Below are positions 1 to 9,134 of a stretch of 64,000 nucleotides of DNA, piece by piece. A program made the position numbers and the translations under genes. This DNA comes from Actinomyces radicidentis (GTDB taxonomy: Bacteria > Actinomycetota > Actinomycetes > Actinomycetales > Actinomycetaceae), in contig NZ_CP014228.1 in assembly GCF_001553565.1 (NCBI RefSeq), positions 1,178,001-1,242,000 on the forward strand. Reading direction: 5' to 3'. Within the stretch, counting starts at the first letter, position 1. Each line of letters begins with the position of its first letter. The notes beneath the pieces are model-generated. The model worked only from the letters and a program-made list of their open reading frames with translations. It was not told the origin of the DNA and searched no databases.

Positions 1-749
1 TGGGTGGTGCAGCCGATGGTGGCGGCCCCGGCCGCGATCCCGGACAGCCCGAGGATGACCCCGAGGGCGGCGGACGAGATCGGCAGGGTGAGGACGACGC
101 CCATGACGACGGCGACGACGATCCCCATGAGGAGCGGCTGTCGCTCGGTGCCCCAGTTGACCACCTCGCCCAGGGCGGTCATGGCCCGGGAGATCGGTGG
201 GCCGACGAGGAGCCCGACCGCGCCGCCCACGCCGATGGTGGCGAGCGGGGTGAGGAGGATGTCGACGGGCGTGCGTCCGGAGACGAGGCGGCCGACCTCG
301 ATCGCGGCGTAGGCGGCGATGAAGGCGCCGAGCGGCTCGCCGGGGCCGGTGAGGTGGAGGGCGGTGACGCCGTCGGCGGTCACGAGCACGGTGCCGGACA
401 GGAGGCCGGAGGCGAGCGCACCGACCTGGCCGGCGACGGCGGCCGAGATGAGGACGAAGGTGTCGGCGCGGAGACGGTGAGCGGTGCCCAGGCCGATGCC
501 GGCGCCCGTGACGGCGGAGGCGACCTTGCCCAGGATGAGGGCGACGTGGCCGGGGGCGCCGGGGAGGAAGGCGCCGACCTGGGTGAGGATCGTGCCGATG
601 ATGAGGGTGGCGAACAGGCCGTGCGCCATGCCGGTGAGCCCCTCGATGAGGACGCGGTGGGCGCAGGCGCGGGCGCGGGGTTGGGAACGGGTGGTCGGGG
701 GAGCGGGGGAGGGCGCGGGTTTCTCCTCGGGGTCGAGCGGGCGGCCCAT
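1..749 (-). CDS. PTS EIIC-like integral membrane protein (C-terminus outside window)
   Basis: About 249 codons are visible, read leftward from an ATG at 749-747, with no stop before the window edge. A proline-rich cytoplasmic tail of about 30 residues is followed by hydrophobic glycine/alanine-rich segments. The start of the membrane domain (HRVLIEGLTGMAHGLFATLI) resembles the PTS_EIIC_2 family of putative sugar-PTS membrane components. Such proteins often stand alone without IIA or IIB domains, and their substrate is usually unknown. No other PTS gene lies beside it, and an IS256 element sits 316 bp upstream of its start. Family assignment is from remembered sequence patterns. Confidence 0.7.
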   Translation of the reverse strand, partial: MGRPLDPEEKPAPSPAPPTTRSQPRARACAHRVLIEGLTGMAHGLFATLIIGTILTQVGAFLPGAPGHVALILGKVASAVTGAGIGLGTAHRLRADTFVLISAAVAGQVGALASGLLSGTVLVTADGVTALHLTGPGEPLGAFIAAYAAIEVGRLVSGRTPVDILLTPLATIGVGGAVGLLVGPPISRAMTALGEVVNWGTERQPLLMGIVVAVVMGVVLTLPISSAALGVILGLSGIAAGAATIGCTT

Positions 750-1056
750 GTGTAGGTTCTCGCGACATGTGTCACACGTTCAAGGCTGTGACCTGCATGT
801 TCTCCCACCCGTCGACGACCTGCTTCTCGCTCAACTTGGCACAAAGTTCGCAGTTTGTGTGCACGGCGTGTGTCGACGGTTCCCGCTGGTGCCTTCCCTT
901 GGGTACAGCGGAACCATGACACCGCCTGAACGGGTTGCAGTCAACGATCCCCTTTCCGGCGCAGGGCACTGGCTGGGCTCACGTAGACAGCTGTGGGCCC
1001 AGAACCGCTGCGGGGATACACGGGACCGGCTGGATTGGATTGAGCAGAGGCGGATT
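750..1056. other. intergenic region upstream of the PTS-like gene
   Basis: No convincing gene is seen. The stretch should hold the leftward promoter of the PTS-like gene, but I could not place -35/-10 boxes with confidence. It ends at the target duplication of the first IS256 copy. Confidence 0.4.
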
Positions 1057-1064
1057 GGCAGTAG

Positions 1065-2455
1065 GGGTGTGTCCCTTAGCGTGGTGGCAATTCCCGCGGG
1101 GGCCGCTGGTCGAGGTGGCTGGGGGTCATCGCGGGTGTGATTCCGCCAAGAACCATCTGAAGGGACCCGCGATGACCCACCATCAGTCTGCCTTGTCCGC
1201 CTTGATCGGGGAACTCCTGGCCGACCCTGAGGCCTCACGCGACGAGATGTTCCGCCGTCTGCTGGCCGCCGGACTGCAGGACCTCATCGACGCCGAAGCC
1301 GAAGCGGTGATCGGCGCCTCCCGCTACGAGCGCACCCCGGATCGCATCACGCGCCGCAATGGGACGCGCTCCAAGACGGTGGCGACCACTGCCGGGGAGG
1401 TCGACCTGGCCATCCCCAAGCTGCGCCGGGGTTCCTTCTTCCCGTCCCTGCTGTCCCCGCGCAGGAGGGTCGACAAGGCCCTGTACGCGGTGATCGCCAC
1501 CGCCTGGGTCGAGGGGGTCTCCACCCGCAAGGTCGATGACCTGGTCAAGGCCCTGGGCTGCGAGTCCGGCATCTCCAAGTCCCAGGTCTCACGGATCTGC
1601 GCCGACATCGACCAGACGGTCGGTGCCTTCCTGAACCGGCCTCTGGACCACACCTGGTTCCCCTACCTCTACCTGGACGCCACCTACCTCGACGTGCGCG
1701 TCGGACACCGCGTCGTCTCCCAGGCCACCGTCGTCGCGGTAGGGGTCTCCGCCGCCGGGCGCCGCGAGATCCTGGGCATGGCCGTGGGCGACAGCGAGTC
1801 CACCGACTTCTGGACCAGCTTCCTGCGCTCCCTGCGCGAGCGGGGCCTGGCCGTGTGCGGGCCCTCCCGGCCCGAGGGTGTCGCCTTGGTCGTGTCCGAC
1901 TCCCACGCCGGCCTGAAGGCCGCCGTCAAGGCGATCCTGCCCGGCGCGGCCTGGCAGCGCTGCCGCGTGCACTTCGCCCGCAACATCACCTCCCGCCTGG
2001 GATCAGCACGCTCCAAGCCCGTCAACGCCCTCATCTCCACGGTGTTCGCCCAGACCAGCCCCCAGGCCGTGCGCGCCACCTACCACCAGGTCACCGACTC
2101 CCTGAGAGGCACCTTCCCGGACATCGCCGACATGCTCGAGGCCGCCGAGGCTGACCTGACCGCGTTCGCCGCCTTCCCCACCGAGCACTGGAAGAAGATC
2201 TGGTCCAACAACCCCATCGAACGCGTCAACGCCGAGATCAAGCGCCGCGCCGACGTCGTCCAGGTCTTCCCCAACCCAGACTCCGTGACCCGCCTCATCG
2301 GCGCCGTCCTGCTCGAGCAGCACGAGCAGTGGCAGTACGGCGAACGCCGCTACCTGTCCCAGACCTCCATGCAACGACTCACCCACACCCTCACCAACGA
2401 CACCCAACCCCTGCCCCTGACCGCCTGAAAGAACACCACAACAAGGGACTTGACC
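1065..2455 (+). mobile_element. IS256-family insertion sequence, copy 1
   Basis: A 1391-bp element with a single transposase gene. The left end begins GGGTGTGTCCCTTAGCGTGG, and the reverse complement of the right end begins GGTCAAGTCCCTTGTTGTGG. These are imperfect inverted repeats sharing GTCCCTT and GTGG. The 8-bp sequence GGCAGTAG occurs immediately outside both ends (1057-1064 and 2456-2463), as expected for the 8-9 bp target duplications of IS256 elements. A nearly identical copy lies inverted at 9674-11064. The intact duplication indicates insertion by transposition at this site. Confidence 0.93.
1172..2428 (+). CDS. IS256 family (mutator-type) transposase
   Basis: A 418-residue DDE transposase, full length for the family. 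The start is the ATG at 1172, and the frame stays open upstream to 935, but only the 1172 start is shared with copy 2 and matches family N-termini. Candidate catalytic residues are Asp169 (YLDATYLDV), Asp243 (VVSDSHAGL) and Glu350 (NNPIERVNAEIKRR). The CRVHF motif lies near residue 264. It differs from the copy at 9701-10957 by Val139 instead of Ile, the only change I found. It is apparently intact and probably active. Confidence 0.95.
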   Translation: MTHHQSALSALIGELLADPEASRDEMFRRLLAAGLQDLIDAEAEAVIGASRYERTPDRITRRNGTRSKTVATTAGEVDLAIPKLRRGSFFPSLLSPRRRVDKALYAVIATAWVEGVSTRKVDDLVKALGCESGISKSQVSRICADIDQTVGAFLNRPLDHTWFPYLYLDATYLDVRVGHRVVSQATVVAVGVSAAGRREILGMAVGDSESTDFWTSFLRSLRERGLAVCGPSRPEGVALVVSDSHAGLKAAVKAILPGAAWQRCRVHFARNITSRLGSARSKPVNALISTVFAQTSPQAVRATYHQVTDSLRGTFPDIADMLEAAEADLTAFAAFPTEHWKKIWSNNPIERVNAEIKRRADVVQVFPNPDSVTRLIGAVLLEQHEQWQYGERRYLSQTSMQRLTHTLTNDTQPLPLTA

Positions 2456-2485
2456 GGCAGTAGAACGATTCGCCTGGCGGCGCTC

Positions 2486-4426
2486 TCATGCACGCAGCGC
2501 GTCTGAGGGCTCGATGCGGGAGGCTCGCCAGGTGGCCAGGGCTCCGCCGAGCATCCCGACGAGGATGCCTCCGGCTAGGCCTAGGGGTAGGAGTCTGGGG
2601 TCGAGGACTGGTTGCCAGCCGCGTGCGAGGGTGACGGCAAGGATGGCGAGGACGGAGGTGTAGGCGCCGAGGATTCCGCCGACGAGTCCGACGATGAGGC
2701 TCTCGACCAGGACAAGGGCCGTGACGTGCACGCGGCGACCTCCGATCGCGCGGCGCAGGCCGAACTCTCCGGCGCGCTCGTACACGGCGGTCGTCATGGC
2801 GTTGGTCAGGGACAGGACAGCCGCGAGCAGGGTGACGCCGGTCAGGGTCATGAGCATGGTGGCGACGTTGGTCTCGATGGTGTCGCGCAGTCCGCGGGGG
2901 TCCGGTGGTGCGTCGACGGCGACCTGGCCGGGTTGGGAGGGGATCCATGCGACGGGTGCCTGGCCGGCGACCTGGGCGGCGGCACCGGGCTGGACGCGCA
3001 GGTCGGCGGTGGCCCACTGGATGGGTGCCAGGGCGGCGGCGTCCTTCTCGGAGACGACCAGGGAGCTGAGGAGCCCGACCTGCAGGCCGGCCTCGGTGAT
3101 GATCCCGACGACCCGGTGGGGCTCGCCGTCGATCCAGATGACCGGCTCGGCCTGGAGAGGGCCGAGGTTGAGGTCGGCGGCGGTCTGGGAGCCGACGAGG
3201 ACGTCACGGTCGCCCAGGGCGGTCAGTGAGGCTCCTTGGGTGTCGACGGTGAGCAGGCCGGCTGGGACGCGGCCGGCGACCAGACCGAGCAGGTCGTGGG
3301 GTGTGGCTCCCTGGGAGCGGGCGAGCTCGAGGGAGGTGGGGGTGGTGGAGGCGACGACCTGTCCGTGGTTGGCGGCGACGAGGGCTCCTTGGACACCTGC
3401 GATGTCGTCGAGCCTGGTCAGGGAGTCCTCGGAGACGGCCTGGGTGACTGCGACGTTGTTGGCGTCCTCGGTCAGGGCGGGGCTGGTCAGGGCGACGCGT
3501 TGGTTGCGTTGTGCGTCGAAGAGCCCGGAGACCTGCGCCTGGGCTGTCGTGGACAGGCCGGCGGTGGTCAGGGCCAGGCCCACGCCCAGCGTGACCGAGG
3601 CGATGAGGGCTGCGGCCCGGGATCGTTTGGACCACAGGCCCCGCCATGCGTCGATGAGCCCGTCAGGCGGGCGTAGGCGCGAGGGGCGCCCCTCGGGTGC
3701 GGGCGGCTCGGTGGCCAGGACCGCGGTGTCGGCGCTCGGGGTGGGGCTGGTGGGCTGGGTGGTCTCGGTGACGTGTCCGTCCAGGACGTGGAGGCGGCGG
3801 TGGGCGCGGGTGGCGACGTCGGGGTCGTGGGTGACGACGATGAGGGTGGTGCCGCGTTTGTTGAGGCGCTCGAGGGTGTCCATGACCTGGGTGCCGGTGG
3901 CGCGGTCGAGGTTGCCGGTGGGCTCGTCGGCGAGGACGACGGGGGCGCCCGAGGCGATGGCGCGGGCGATGGCGATGCGTTGGCGCTCACCTCCGGACAG
4001 GCGTGAGGCGCGCTGCCACTCCTTGTGGGCCAGCCCGACGAACTCGAGGGCCTCGTGGGCGAGCTCGCGGCGCCGTCGCTGAGGCAGGCCCCGGTAGAGG
4101 GTCCCCAGGGCGACGTTGTCGAGGACGGTGCGGGAGTCGAGCAGGTGGAAGGACTGGAAGATGAAGGCGATCGTCTGTGAGCGCAGTCGGGCCCGCGCCG
4201 CGTCCGACAGGTCGGTGGTGTCTTGCCCGTCGATCGTGTACTGGCCGGTGGTGGGGGTGTCCAGGAGGCCGATCTGGTTGAGCAGGGTGGACTTGCCCGA
4301 CCCGGAGGGGCCCTCGATGGCCAGGTACTCGCCCTGGGTGACGTGCAGGCTCACGCCGGCCAGTGCCAGAACGGGCACCTCTCCGGGGTAGGTGCGTCCG
4401 ACGTCGTCGAGACAGAGGGTCGTCAT
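2486..4426 (-). CDS. MacB-like ABC transporter, fused ATPase and permease
   Basis: A 646-residue protein. The N-terminal nucleotide-binding domain has Walker A GPSGSGKST (residues 39-47), signature LSGGE (143-147) and Walker B VVLADE (163-168). A linker of about 40 residues leads to a FtsX/MacB-type permease with one membrane segment, a large extracytoplasmic domain and three C-terminal membrane segments (ending SRIEPSDALRA). Such transporters use ATP hydrolysis to drive export or extraction of peptides and lipids with an adaptor partner. The start ATG overlaps the stop of the upstream adaptor gene (TGATG), so the two are translationally coupled. The substrate cannot be read from the sequence; antimicrobial-peptide efflux is an inference from the context. 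Confidence 0.9.
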   Translation of the reverse strand: MTTLCLDDVGRTYPGEVPVLALAGVSLHVTQGEYLAIEGPSGSGKSTLLNQIGLLDTPTTGQYTIDGQDTTDLSDAARARLRSQTIAFIFQSFHLLDSRTVLDNVALGTLYRGLPQRRRRELAHEALEFVGLAHKEWQRASRLSGGERQRIAIARAIASGAPVVLADEPTGNLDRATGTQVMDTLERLNKRGTTLIVVTHDPDVATRAHRRLHVLDGHVTETTQPTSPTPSADTAVLATEPPAPEGRPSRLRPPDGLIDAWRGLWSKRSRAAALIASVTLGVGLALTTAGLSTTAQAQVSGLFDAQRNQRVALTSPALTEDANNVAVTQAVSEDSLTRLDDIAGVQGALVAANHGQVVASTTPTSLELARSQGATPHDLLGLVAGRVPAGLLTVDTQGASLTALGDRDVLVGSQTAADLNLGPLQAEPVIWIDGEPHRVVGIITEAGLQVGLLSSLVVSEKDAAALAPIQWATADLRVQPGAAAQVAGQAPVAWIPSQPGQVAVDAPPDPRGLRDTIETNVATMLMTLTGVTLLAAVLSLTNAMTTAVYERAGEFGLRRAIGGRRVHVTALVLVESLIVGLVGGILGAYTSVLAILAVTLARGWQPVLDPRLLPLGLAGGILVGMLGGALATWRASRIEPSDALRA

Positions 4427-5673
4427 CAGCGGTCCACCCGCACCTGGGTCCCCTCGGCGACGCCCGTGTCGGCCTTCGGGTCGGCGATCGCGCAGGTCCC
4501 CGACACGCAGGCGAGCTGGGTGACCTTGACCTGGTGGGTGGTGCCGTCGGCGTCGATGGCGAGCACGGAGGAGCTTCCGTCCGCTGCGGTGGCGATCGCT
4601 CGTTGGGGGACGGTCAGGACGTCCGTGAGCGGGTCGGTCAGGTCCAGGGTGACCAGGACGTCGCTGCGCCCCGCCCAGTCGGCCGGCACGTCCCCGCTGC
4701 TGGGGGCCAGCGTCACGTTCACACCCGAGCCGGCGCTGTCCGCCGCGGTGTCCGTGCCGTCGGTGGAGGTGGTGGCATGGGCTGCCGCGTCGGCCTGCGC
4801 AGCCTGGGCGACGTCGGTGACCGTGACGTCCAGGGAGGTGGAACCGACCTGGGCGGTGCCGGTCATGCCGTTCTTGACGCGAAGTGCCACGGGGCCCGTG
4901 ACGGAGGCCTTCAGGCTCACGCCGCCCTGGGAGGTCGTCAGGCTCGCGTTGTCCGCGCTCAGGACGGTTCCCACTCCGGGCACGCCGGTGACGGTCACCG
5001 GGGTGGAGAACAGCACCAGGACCTCGCTGAGCGGCAGGTAGACCTCGCTGCTCGGGGCAGCCGGGGTCGCGGCGGCCGCTGTCGCTACGGTGGAGGCGGC
5101 GTCGGTGGGCTGCGCCAGGGCCACGGTGTCTGCACTCGGGTCCTGGACGGCGCGTGTGGGGGCGCTGGCGCCGACAGCCTTGTACAGGGCCGTCAGGCAC
5201 CGCGCCGTGGTAGGGCCGAACGTGCCGTCGGGGGTGATGCGGTATCCCAGGTCCGCCAGCGCCTGCTGCACCAAGGTGACGTCACTGCCACTGTCGCCCG
5301 GACCCAGATCCCGGTACAAGGGGAAGGAGCCCCGAAGCGTGATGACGGGGCGGTCGTTGACCCACGCCGCCACCTGGCCACTGTCCAGGGAGGAACCGGT
5401 CTCCACACCGGCTCGGGTGAGGACCGCCCGCCCCTCGGGAAGGGGCAGGGCGATCTTCTGGGTCTGCGCGGCCGCCGCCGTCGCGTTCAAGGTGGTGCGC
5501 TCAGTCAGGTCACCGCGTGCGACGGCAACCAGAACCGGACGAGCCGTTGGCGCCTGCGCGGAGGCCTCACGCTGCGCCGGGGACTGGAAGTGGCTCGCCA
5601 GCACCCAGGTCCCCGCCACCAGAGCGACCGCGAGGACGACCGCCAGGGCAACGAGCCCCGCACGGCGCCTCAC
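4426..5673 (-). CDS. membrane-fusion-type adaptor with peptidoglycan-binding domain
   Basis: A 415-residue protein starting at GTG 5673, which overlaps the stop of the preceding lipoprotein gene by 4 bp. An N-terminal membrane anchor (residues about 5-27) is followed by an extracytoplasmic region. Residues about 125-170 (GDSGSDVTLVQQALADLGY, then TFGPTTARCLTALY) resemble a PG_binding_1 repeat inserted in an RND/HlyD-like adaptor fold. In actinobacteria such adaptors pair with MacB-type ABC transporters, here the next gene. The role inferred is coupling the transporter to the cell wall. A conserved Cys pair occurs near the C-terminus (ACVSGTC). Confidence 0.82.
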   Translation of the reverse strand: MRRRAGLVALAVVLAVALVAGTWVLASHFQSPAQREASAQAPTARPVLVAVARGDLTERTTLNATAAAAQTQKIALPLPEGRAVLTRAGVETGSSLDSGQVAAWVNDRPVITLRGSFPLYRDLGPGDSGSDVTLVQQALADLGYRITPDGTFGPTTARCLTALYKAVGASAPTRAVQDPSADTVALAQPTDAASTVATAAAATPAAPSSEVYLPLSEVLVLFSTPVTVTGVPGVGTVLSADNASLTTSQGGVSLKASVTGPVALRVKNGMTGTAQVGSTSLDVTVTDVAQAAQADAAAHATTSTDGTDTAADSAGSGVNVTLAPSSGDVPADWAGRSDVLVTLDLTDPLTDVLTVPQRAIATAADGSSSVLAIDADGTTHQVKVTQLACVSGTCAIADPKADTGVAEGTQVRVDR

Positions 5674-6653
5674 GAGTCGCCCTTCGCCAGGATCTTCTCA
5701 GCGCGAGCCCGCTTGGCCTCCATGTCCAGCCGGATCGGCTCCAAGTCACCCAGGTGCTGGGACACGAAGGCCTCCCGCTGGGACCACCCGGCGTCGTAGT
5801 ACCGGTCGAACCACCCCGAGGAGCGCCGGCAGGCAGCGTCCGCGGTCGCGACCCGGATCTCGTCCGCGCTCGCCTGCCCCGTGGACTGCCACCCCCACTC
5901 ATCCACCAGGGAGTCCGGCGGACGCCCGTTGGGGTCCCATGGCGTCTGCGGCAGGTCCGAGATCCCCAGAGGAGCCATGCACGTACGCCACGCCTTCGCC
6001 GCCGAGGACAGCTCGCTGGATGCGGTGTCCACGTGCAGCTGGTTGAGCTGGTCCGTGATGCTCCCCGAGGCGGCGTCCGCCGCCGAGTACGTCGGCTCGA
6101 CCCCGCCGTTGAGCTCCGTATCCGCCTCCGTCGCGCACTCACCCAGGTCCGACTGGAAGTCCGCGGACTCGTTGGCGTACAGGCTCCCGCCACTGGCCGC
6201 GACCTCGTCAGCCAGCAGGTCACGGGCGTCGGGTGCCTGCCGGTAGCCGTACTTCGCGGCCACCTGCTCGTTGAACACCTGCGAGAAGCCATCCGCGGCC
6301 AGGGTCTGCGGGGCCGGCGCCGACGCATCGAAACGCACCTTGAAAGAGGAGTGCCCCCGCTCGTGCATGCAACTGGCCTGCACCTGACTCCACGCCTGAT
6401 CAACCGTCGCCGAGGAGCTCATGTACGGGTCCGTCGGCAAGGTCCACCGCGCCTCGTCCTTCGTCACCTGCACAGCCACCCCGCCACCAGCAGAACCATC
6501 TGTCGCCGCAGCAGCGCCGCCATCATCGGAGCCCGAGCCCGAGCACGCACCCAGGGTGAGGGCCACGGCGGCCGCAAGTGCTGCCGCCGCGCCCCTCACC
6601 CAACTGTGCTGTTCGGCTCGGGGACACGTCATGCTCCGCATCGCAATCCCCAT
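5670..6653 (-). CDS. secreted lipoprotein of unknown function in the exporter operon
   Basis: A 327-residue protein with a lipoprotein signal peptide: a positively charged N-terminus, a hydrophobic core and lipobox LGAC with the lipidated Cys near residue 37. A low-complexity Ser/Gly/Ala linker follows. The mature part is Asp/Glu/Ala-rich and contains four well-spaced cysteines. I recognise no catalytic motif. The gene overlaps the adaptor gene by 4 bp and lies 20 bp after the small secreted protein gene, so it should act with the ABC exporter. The start could also be an internal Met (residues 5 or 8). Confidence 0.72.
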   Translation of the reverse strand: MGIAMRSMTCPRAEQHSWVRGAAAALAAAVALTLGACSGSGSDDGGAAAATDGSAGGGVAVQVTKDEARWTLPTDPYMSSSATVDQAWSQVQASCMHERGHSSFKVRFDASAPAPQTLAADGFSQVFNEQVAAKYGYRQAPDARDLLADEVAASGGSLYANESADFQSDLGECATEADTELNGGVEPTYSAADAASGSITDQLNQLHVDTASSELSSAAKAWRTCMAPLGISDLPQTPWDPNGRPPDSLVDEWGWQSTGQASADEIRVATADAACRRSSGWFDRYYDAGWSQREAFVSQHLGDLEPIRLDMEAKRARAEKILAKGDS

Positions 6654-6673
6654 GTCGAACGATGCTCAGCGGC

Positions 6674-7102
6674 TCAGCGCCACTTGCCGGTGGTTCCGTT
6701 GGCACCGCGCCAGCGCATGGCCTGGCCGGTGTTGGGGCCGTACTCGCCGTCACGAGTCAGGCCATAACGTGACTGGACGTTGAGAACGGCTTGCTTCGTT
6801 CCAGCGCCGTAGTAGCCGTCGACGCCGATGTTCTGCCCCTCGGCGGCGCGCAGAGACTCCTGCAGCCGGTAGGTGGCGGGGTTGTAGCCCGACGTGTCTA
6901 GCTGGAGGTAGCAGCGCCACGACCCTCGGGTTGTCGCTGCCGGCACCCACGCTGTTGAGCCGGTGGTGATGGTGCGCGGGGTCGTTGCTGCGCATCGTGG
7001 GATGGTCGCTGCCTCAGCCGGCGCCGCGGCACCGACGCTCGCGACGCTGGGGAGAAGCATCAGCGCCAGCAGACCCGAGGCAAGCTTGAGTGAAGGTTTC
7101 AT
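6674..7102 (-). CDS. small secreted peptidoglycan-binding-like protein
   Basis: A 142-residue protein with a clear Sec signal peptide (KPSLKLASGLLALMLLPSVA, cleavage near residues 31-33). The C-terminal half has the repeat pattern LQESLRAAEGQNIGVDGYYG followed by TKQAVLNVQSRYGL, as in PG_binding_1 domains. It is preceded by a very strong ribosome site (GAGGAGGAG) and a candidate promoter at 7189-7217. It is the first gene of the presumed exporter operon and the likely target of the adjacent two-component system. A wall-anchored sensing or protective role is inferred. Confidence 0.75.
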   Translation of the reverse strand: MKPSLKLASGLLALMLLPSVASVGAAAPAEAATIPRCAATTPRTITTGSTAWVPAATTRGSWRCYLQLDTSGYNPATYRLQESLRAAEGQNIGVDGYYGAGTKQAVLNVQSRYGLTRDGEYGPNTGQAMRWRGANGTTGKWR

Positions 7103-7188
7103 TGCACTCCTCCTCTAGGGATGGGAACCCACTTCATTGCGGGTGCTCATACGATCGCTCGTTGCGTTCCTGGGTGGAATCGAGGATT

Positions 7189-7217
7189 GTTAACGCCTAC
7201 ACCAACGCTGTGCTCAA
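7189..7217 (-). promoter_or_regulatory. candidate promoter of the exporter operon
   Basis: On the lower strand, TTGAGC (7217-7212) and GTTAAC (7194-7189) are separated by 17 bp. They lie in the gap between the response regulator and the small secreted protein gene. The fit to the sigma-70-type consensus is moderate, and no regulator site is obvious. Confidence 0.3.
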
Positions 7218-7239
7218 GCTCAGATGCCGCAGGATCTGT

Positions 7240-7920
7240 TCACGAAACCGGCCATGAATCATCTGTCCGCATGGCCAGCTTGAGAGCGAGTTCGGTGCGT
7301 GATCGGCATCCAGTCGTGCGCAGGATCTCGCTCATGTACGTGCGCACGGAACCTTCCGTGTAGCTCAGAGCGGCCGCGATCTCCCGATTCGACTTGCCCT
7401 CAGCAATGAGGGGCAGGAGCCTCTGGTACCGGTCCGGCAACGACGCAAGCGTGCGGGTGAGTTCGTGGGTCTCATGGTCGCCGCCTCGCCTGGCGTGCCG
7501 CTGCGCGATGACGCGTGCAGCTGGCCTAGGCCCGAGCACGACCGCGCCCGCTGCCGCCTGTTGGACGCCCATGACGATCTGGTCGAAGTCCATGTCCTTG
7601 GTCAGATAGCCCTGGACTCCCTCGTCGAGTGCCTGGCCGATCCGTCTGGGCGACTCGAACGCGGTCATCATGACCACGCGGGTATTCGGTGAACTCTTGA
7701 TGATCTCGTGGGCCAGTCGGATGCCGTCGGTTCCTGGCATCTCGACATCCACCAGCGCGACGTCCACGAACCTCGTCGACAGGATCTTGAGCGCGGCGCC
7801 GGCCGAGCCCACGGCGGCTACGACCTCGATCTCGGTCCGGGTGTCGAGGAGCGTCACGTAGGACCGCAGGATGACCTCGTCGTCGTCGACGAGCAGGAGA
7901 CGAACGGGTCCTTCCATCAT
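7240..7920 (-). CDS. NarL/LuxR-family response regulator
   Basis: A 226-residue protein. The receiver domain has an acidic pocket (Asp12-Asp14), phosphoacceptor Asp58 (VALVDVEMPG) and the conserved Lys in YLTKD. A LuxR-type helix-turn-helix lies near residues 165-215 (NREIAAALSYTEGSVRTYMSEIL). The ATG at 7920 overlaps the kinase stop codon (ATGA), and a second in-frame ATG follows directly. It is presumably phosphorylated by the adjacent kinase and controls the exporter genes downstream. Confidence 0.93.
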   Translation of the reverse strand: MMEGPVRLLLVDDDEVILRSYVTLLDTRTEIEVVAAVGSAGAALKILSTRFVDVALVDVEMPGTDGIRLAHEIIKSSPNTRVVMMTAFESPRRIGQALDEGVQGYLTKDMDFDQIVMGVQQAAAGAVVLGPRPAARVIAQRHARRGGDHETHELTRTLASLPDRYQRLLPLIAEGKSNREIAAALSYTEGSVRTYMSEILRTTGCRSRTELALKLAMRTDDSWPVS

Positions 7921-9134
7921 GTCGTGCTCCCGTGCGAATCAGTGCGCCTGGGCACGGTGAGCGCGACGAGCCATCGCCCGTTGAGGTCGCCGGCGACGAG
8001 CTCCCCGCCCAGAGCCGAGGCTCGCGTGGCCAGGCCATTCAGGCCCTGGCCGCCACTCAGTGCGCCCCCTTGGTCAGGTTGCTCGTCGGCCGTCCGCGAC
8101 ACGAGCTCGACGACGAGAGAGTCCTGATCAAGACTGAGCTCGAGCGAAGCCTCGGACCCGGCCTTCGCGTACTTCACGATGTTCACGAGGGACTCCTGGA
8201 CCGCGATAGCCGCGAGCTCCCACTCGCTGTCGCCGACGGCGAGACGAGCCTCCTGCCAGGTGATACCGCGCGTCGACAGGCCGATCCCACGGGTCGCCAG
8301 CACCCGGACCCACCGCTCCGTCGGAGGGACCAGGTCCGCGGCGCCGGCCGACGTGGCGTCGCTCGAGGAGCTCGGCGTCTGACGCAGGCTGCCGACGAGA
8401 GCGCGGAGACTGTTCATCGAATCGGTCGCGGACTCCTCGATCCCCTGGGCCAACGCGACCTGCGCACTCTCGTGCAGCTGGGGGCGCAGGACGCGGGCGA
8501 GGGTCAGGACACGGGTCAGGTCCGTGGCGACCGAGTCGTGGAGCATGAGGGCGATCTCTGCGCGAACCTCAGCAGCCTGTGCTCGCCCCTCAGCCTGCGC
8601 GGCCTCGACCCTCAAGCGGGCCTCCTCCTGCGCACGGACGCCGCCCCGCATCGCCAGACCCAGCGAGATCGCGAGCAGGGAGATCAGCGTCAGTGCCGCG
8701 GGCTCGAGATCTGGTCGCGACGTCCCGATCAGGTTGGTGATCCAGTAGGCGATGAACCCGCCTGCTGCTCCCTTCCACCAGTCGCGTGAGATCCACTCCG
8801 CGAGCGGAATCACCACCAGGAAGGTAGCTGACGCGCTCGCGTTGGCGGCCAAGGAACCCCACAGCACGAAGGCCAGCGAGGCCGCGCCGGCGGCTCGGGG
8901 AAAGCGATGCACAAGGGGGACTGCGGCCACCACGCCGAGCGCCATGACCATCTTCCAGGGCTGAGGATCAGACTTGGTCGTCAGCCAGTATCCGACATCG
9001 AGGGCGCAGCAGACGGTCGCGGCTAGGAGGTAGCCGAGACTGCGCACGCTCAGACCGAGGGAGGCCTGCCCGTTTCGTCGCACCCGCACATTCAAACAGT
9101 TCGGCACTGCGGCAGAGACGGGAACCAGCGACAC
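7917..9134 (-). CDS. sensor histidine kinase, HisKA_3 / NarX-like type
   Basis: Up to 405 residues. Several N-terminal membrane segments are followed by a coiled dimerisation helix with the phospho-acceptor His near residue 199 (IALMLHDSVATDLTRVLTLARVL is the surrounding family pattern). The C-terminal ATPase domain is degenerate: an N-box-like VQESLVNIVKYA and a G-box GGQGLNGLATRASALGGEL. The start is uncertain. The frame opens at GTG 9134 without a good ribosome site, and GTG 9089 lies 2 nt after the stop of a possible small upstream gene. Its stop overlaps the response-regulator start, so the pair is co-translated. Confidence 0.9.
   Translation of the reverse strand: MSLVPVSAAVPNCLNVRVRRNGQASLGLSVRSLGYLLAATVCCALDVGYWLTTKSDPQPWKMVMALGVVAAVPLVHRFPRAAGAASLAFVLWGSLAANASASATFLVVIPLAEWISRDWWKGAAGGFIAYWITNLIGTSRPDLEPAALTLISLLAISLGLAMRGGVRAQEEARLRVEAAQAEGRAQAAEVRAEIALMLHDSVATDLTRVLTLARVLRPQLHESAQVALAQGIEESATDSMNSLRALVGSLRQTPSSSSDATSAGAADLVPPTERWVRVLATRGIGLSTRGITWQEARLAVGDSEWELAAIAVQESLVNIVKYAKAGSEASLELSLDQDSLVVELVSRTADEQPDQGGALSGGQGLNGLATRASALGGELVAGDLNGRWLVALTVPRRTDSHGSTT

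Noticed and set aside
935-1171. N-terminal extension of the first transposase
   Set aside because: It crosses the IS terminus and target duplication and is not shared with the second copy.
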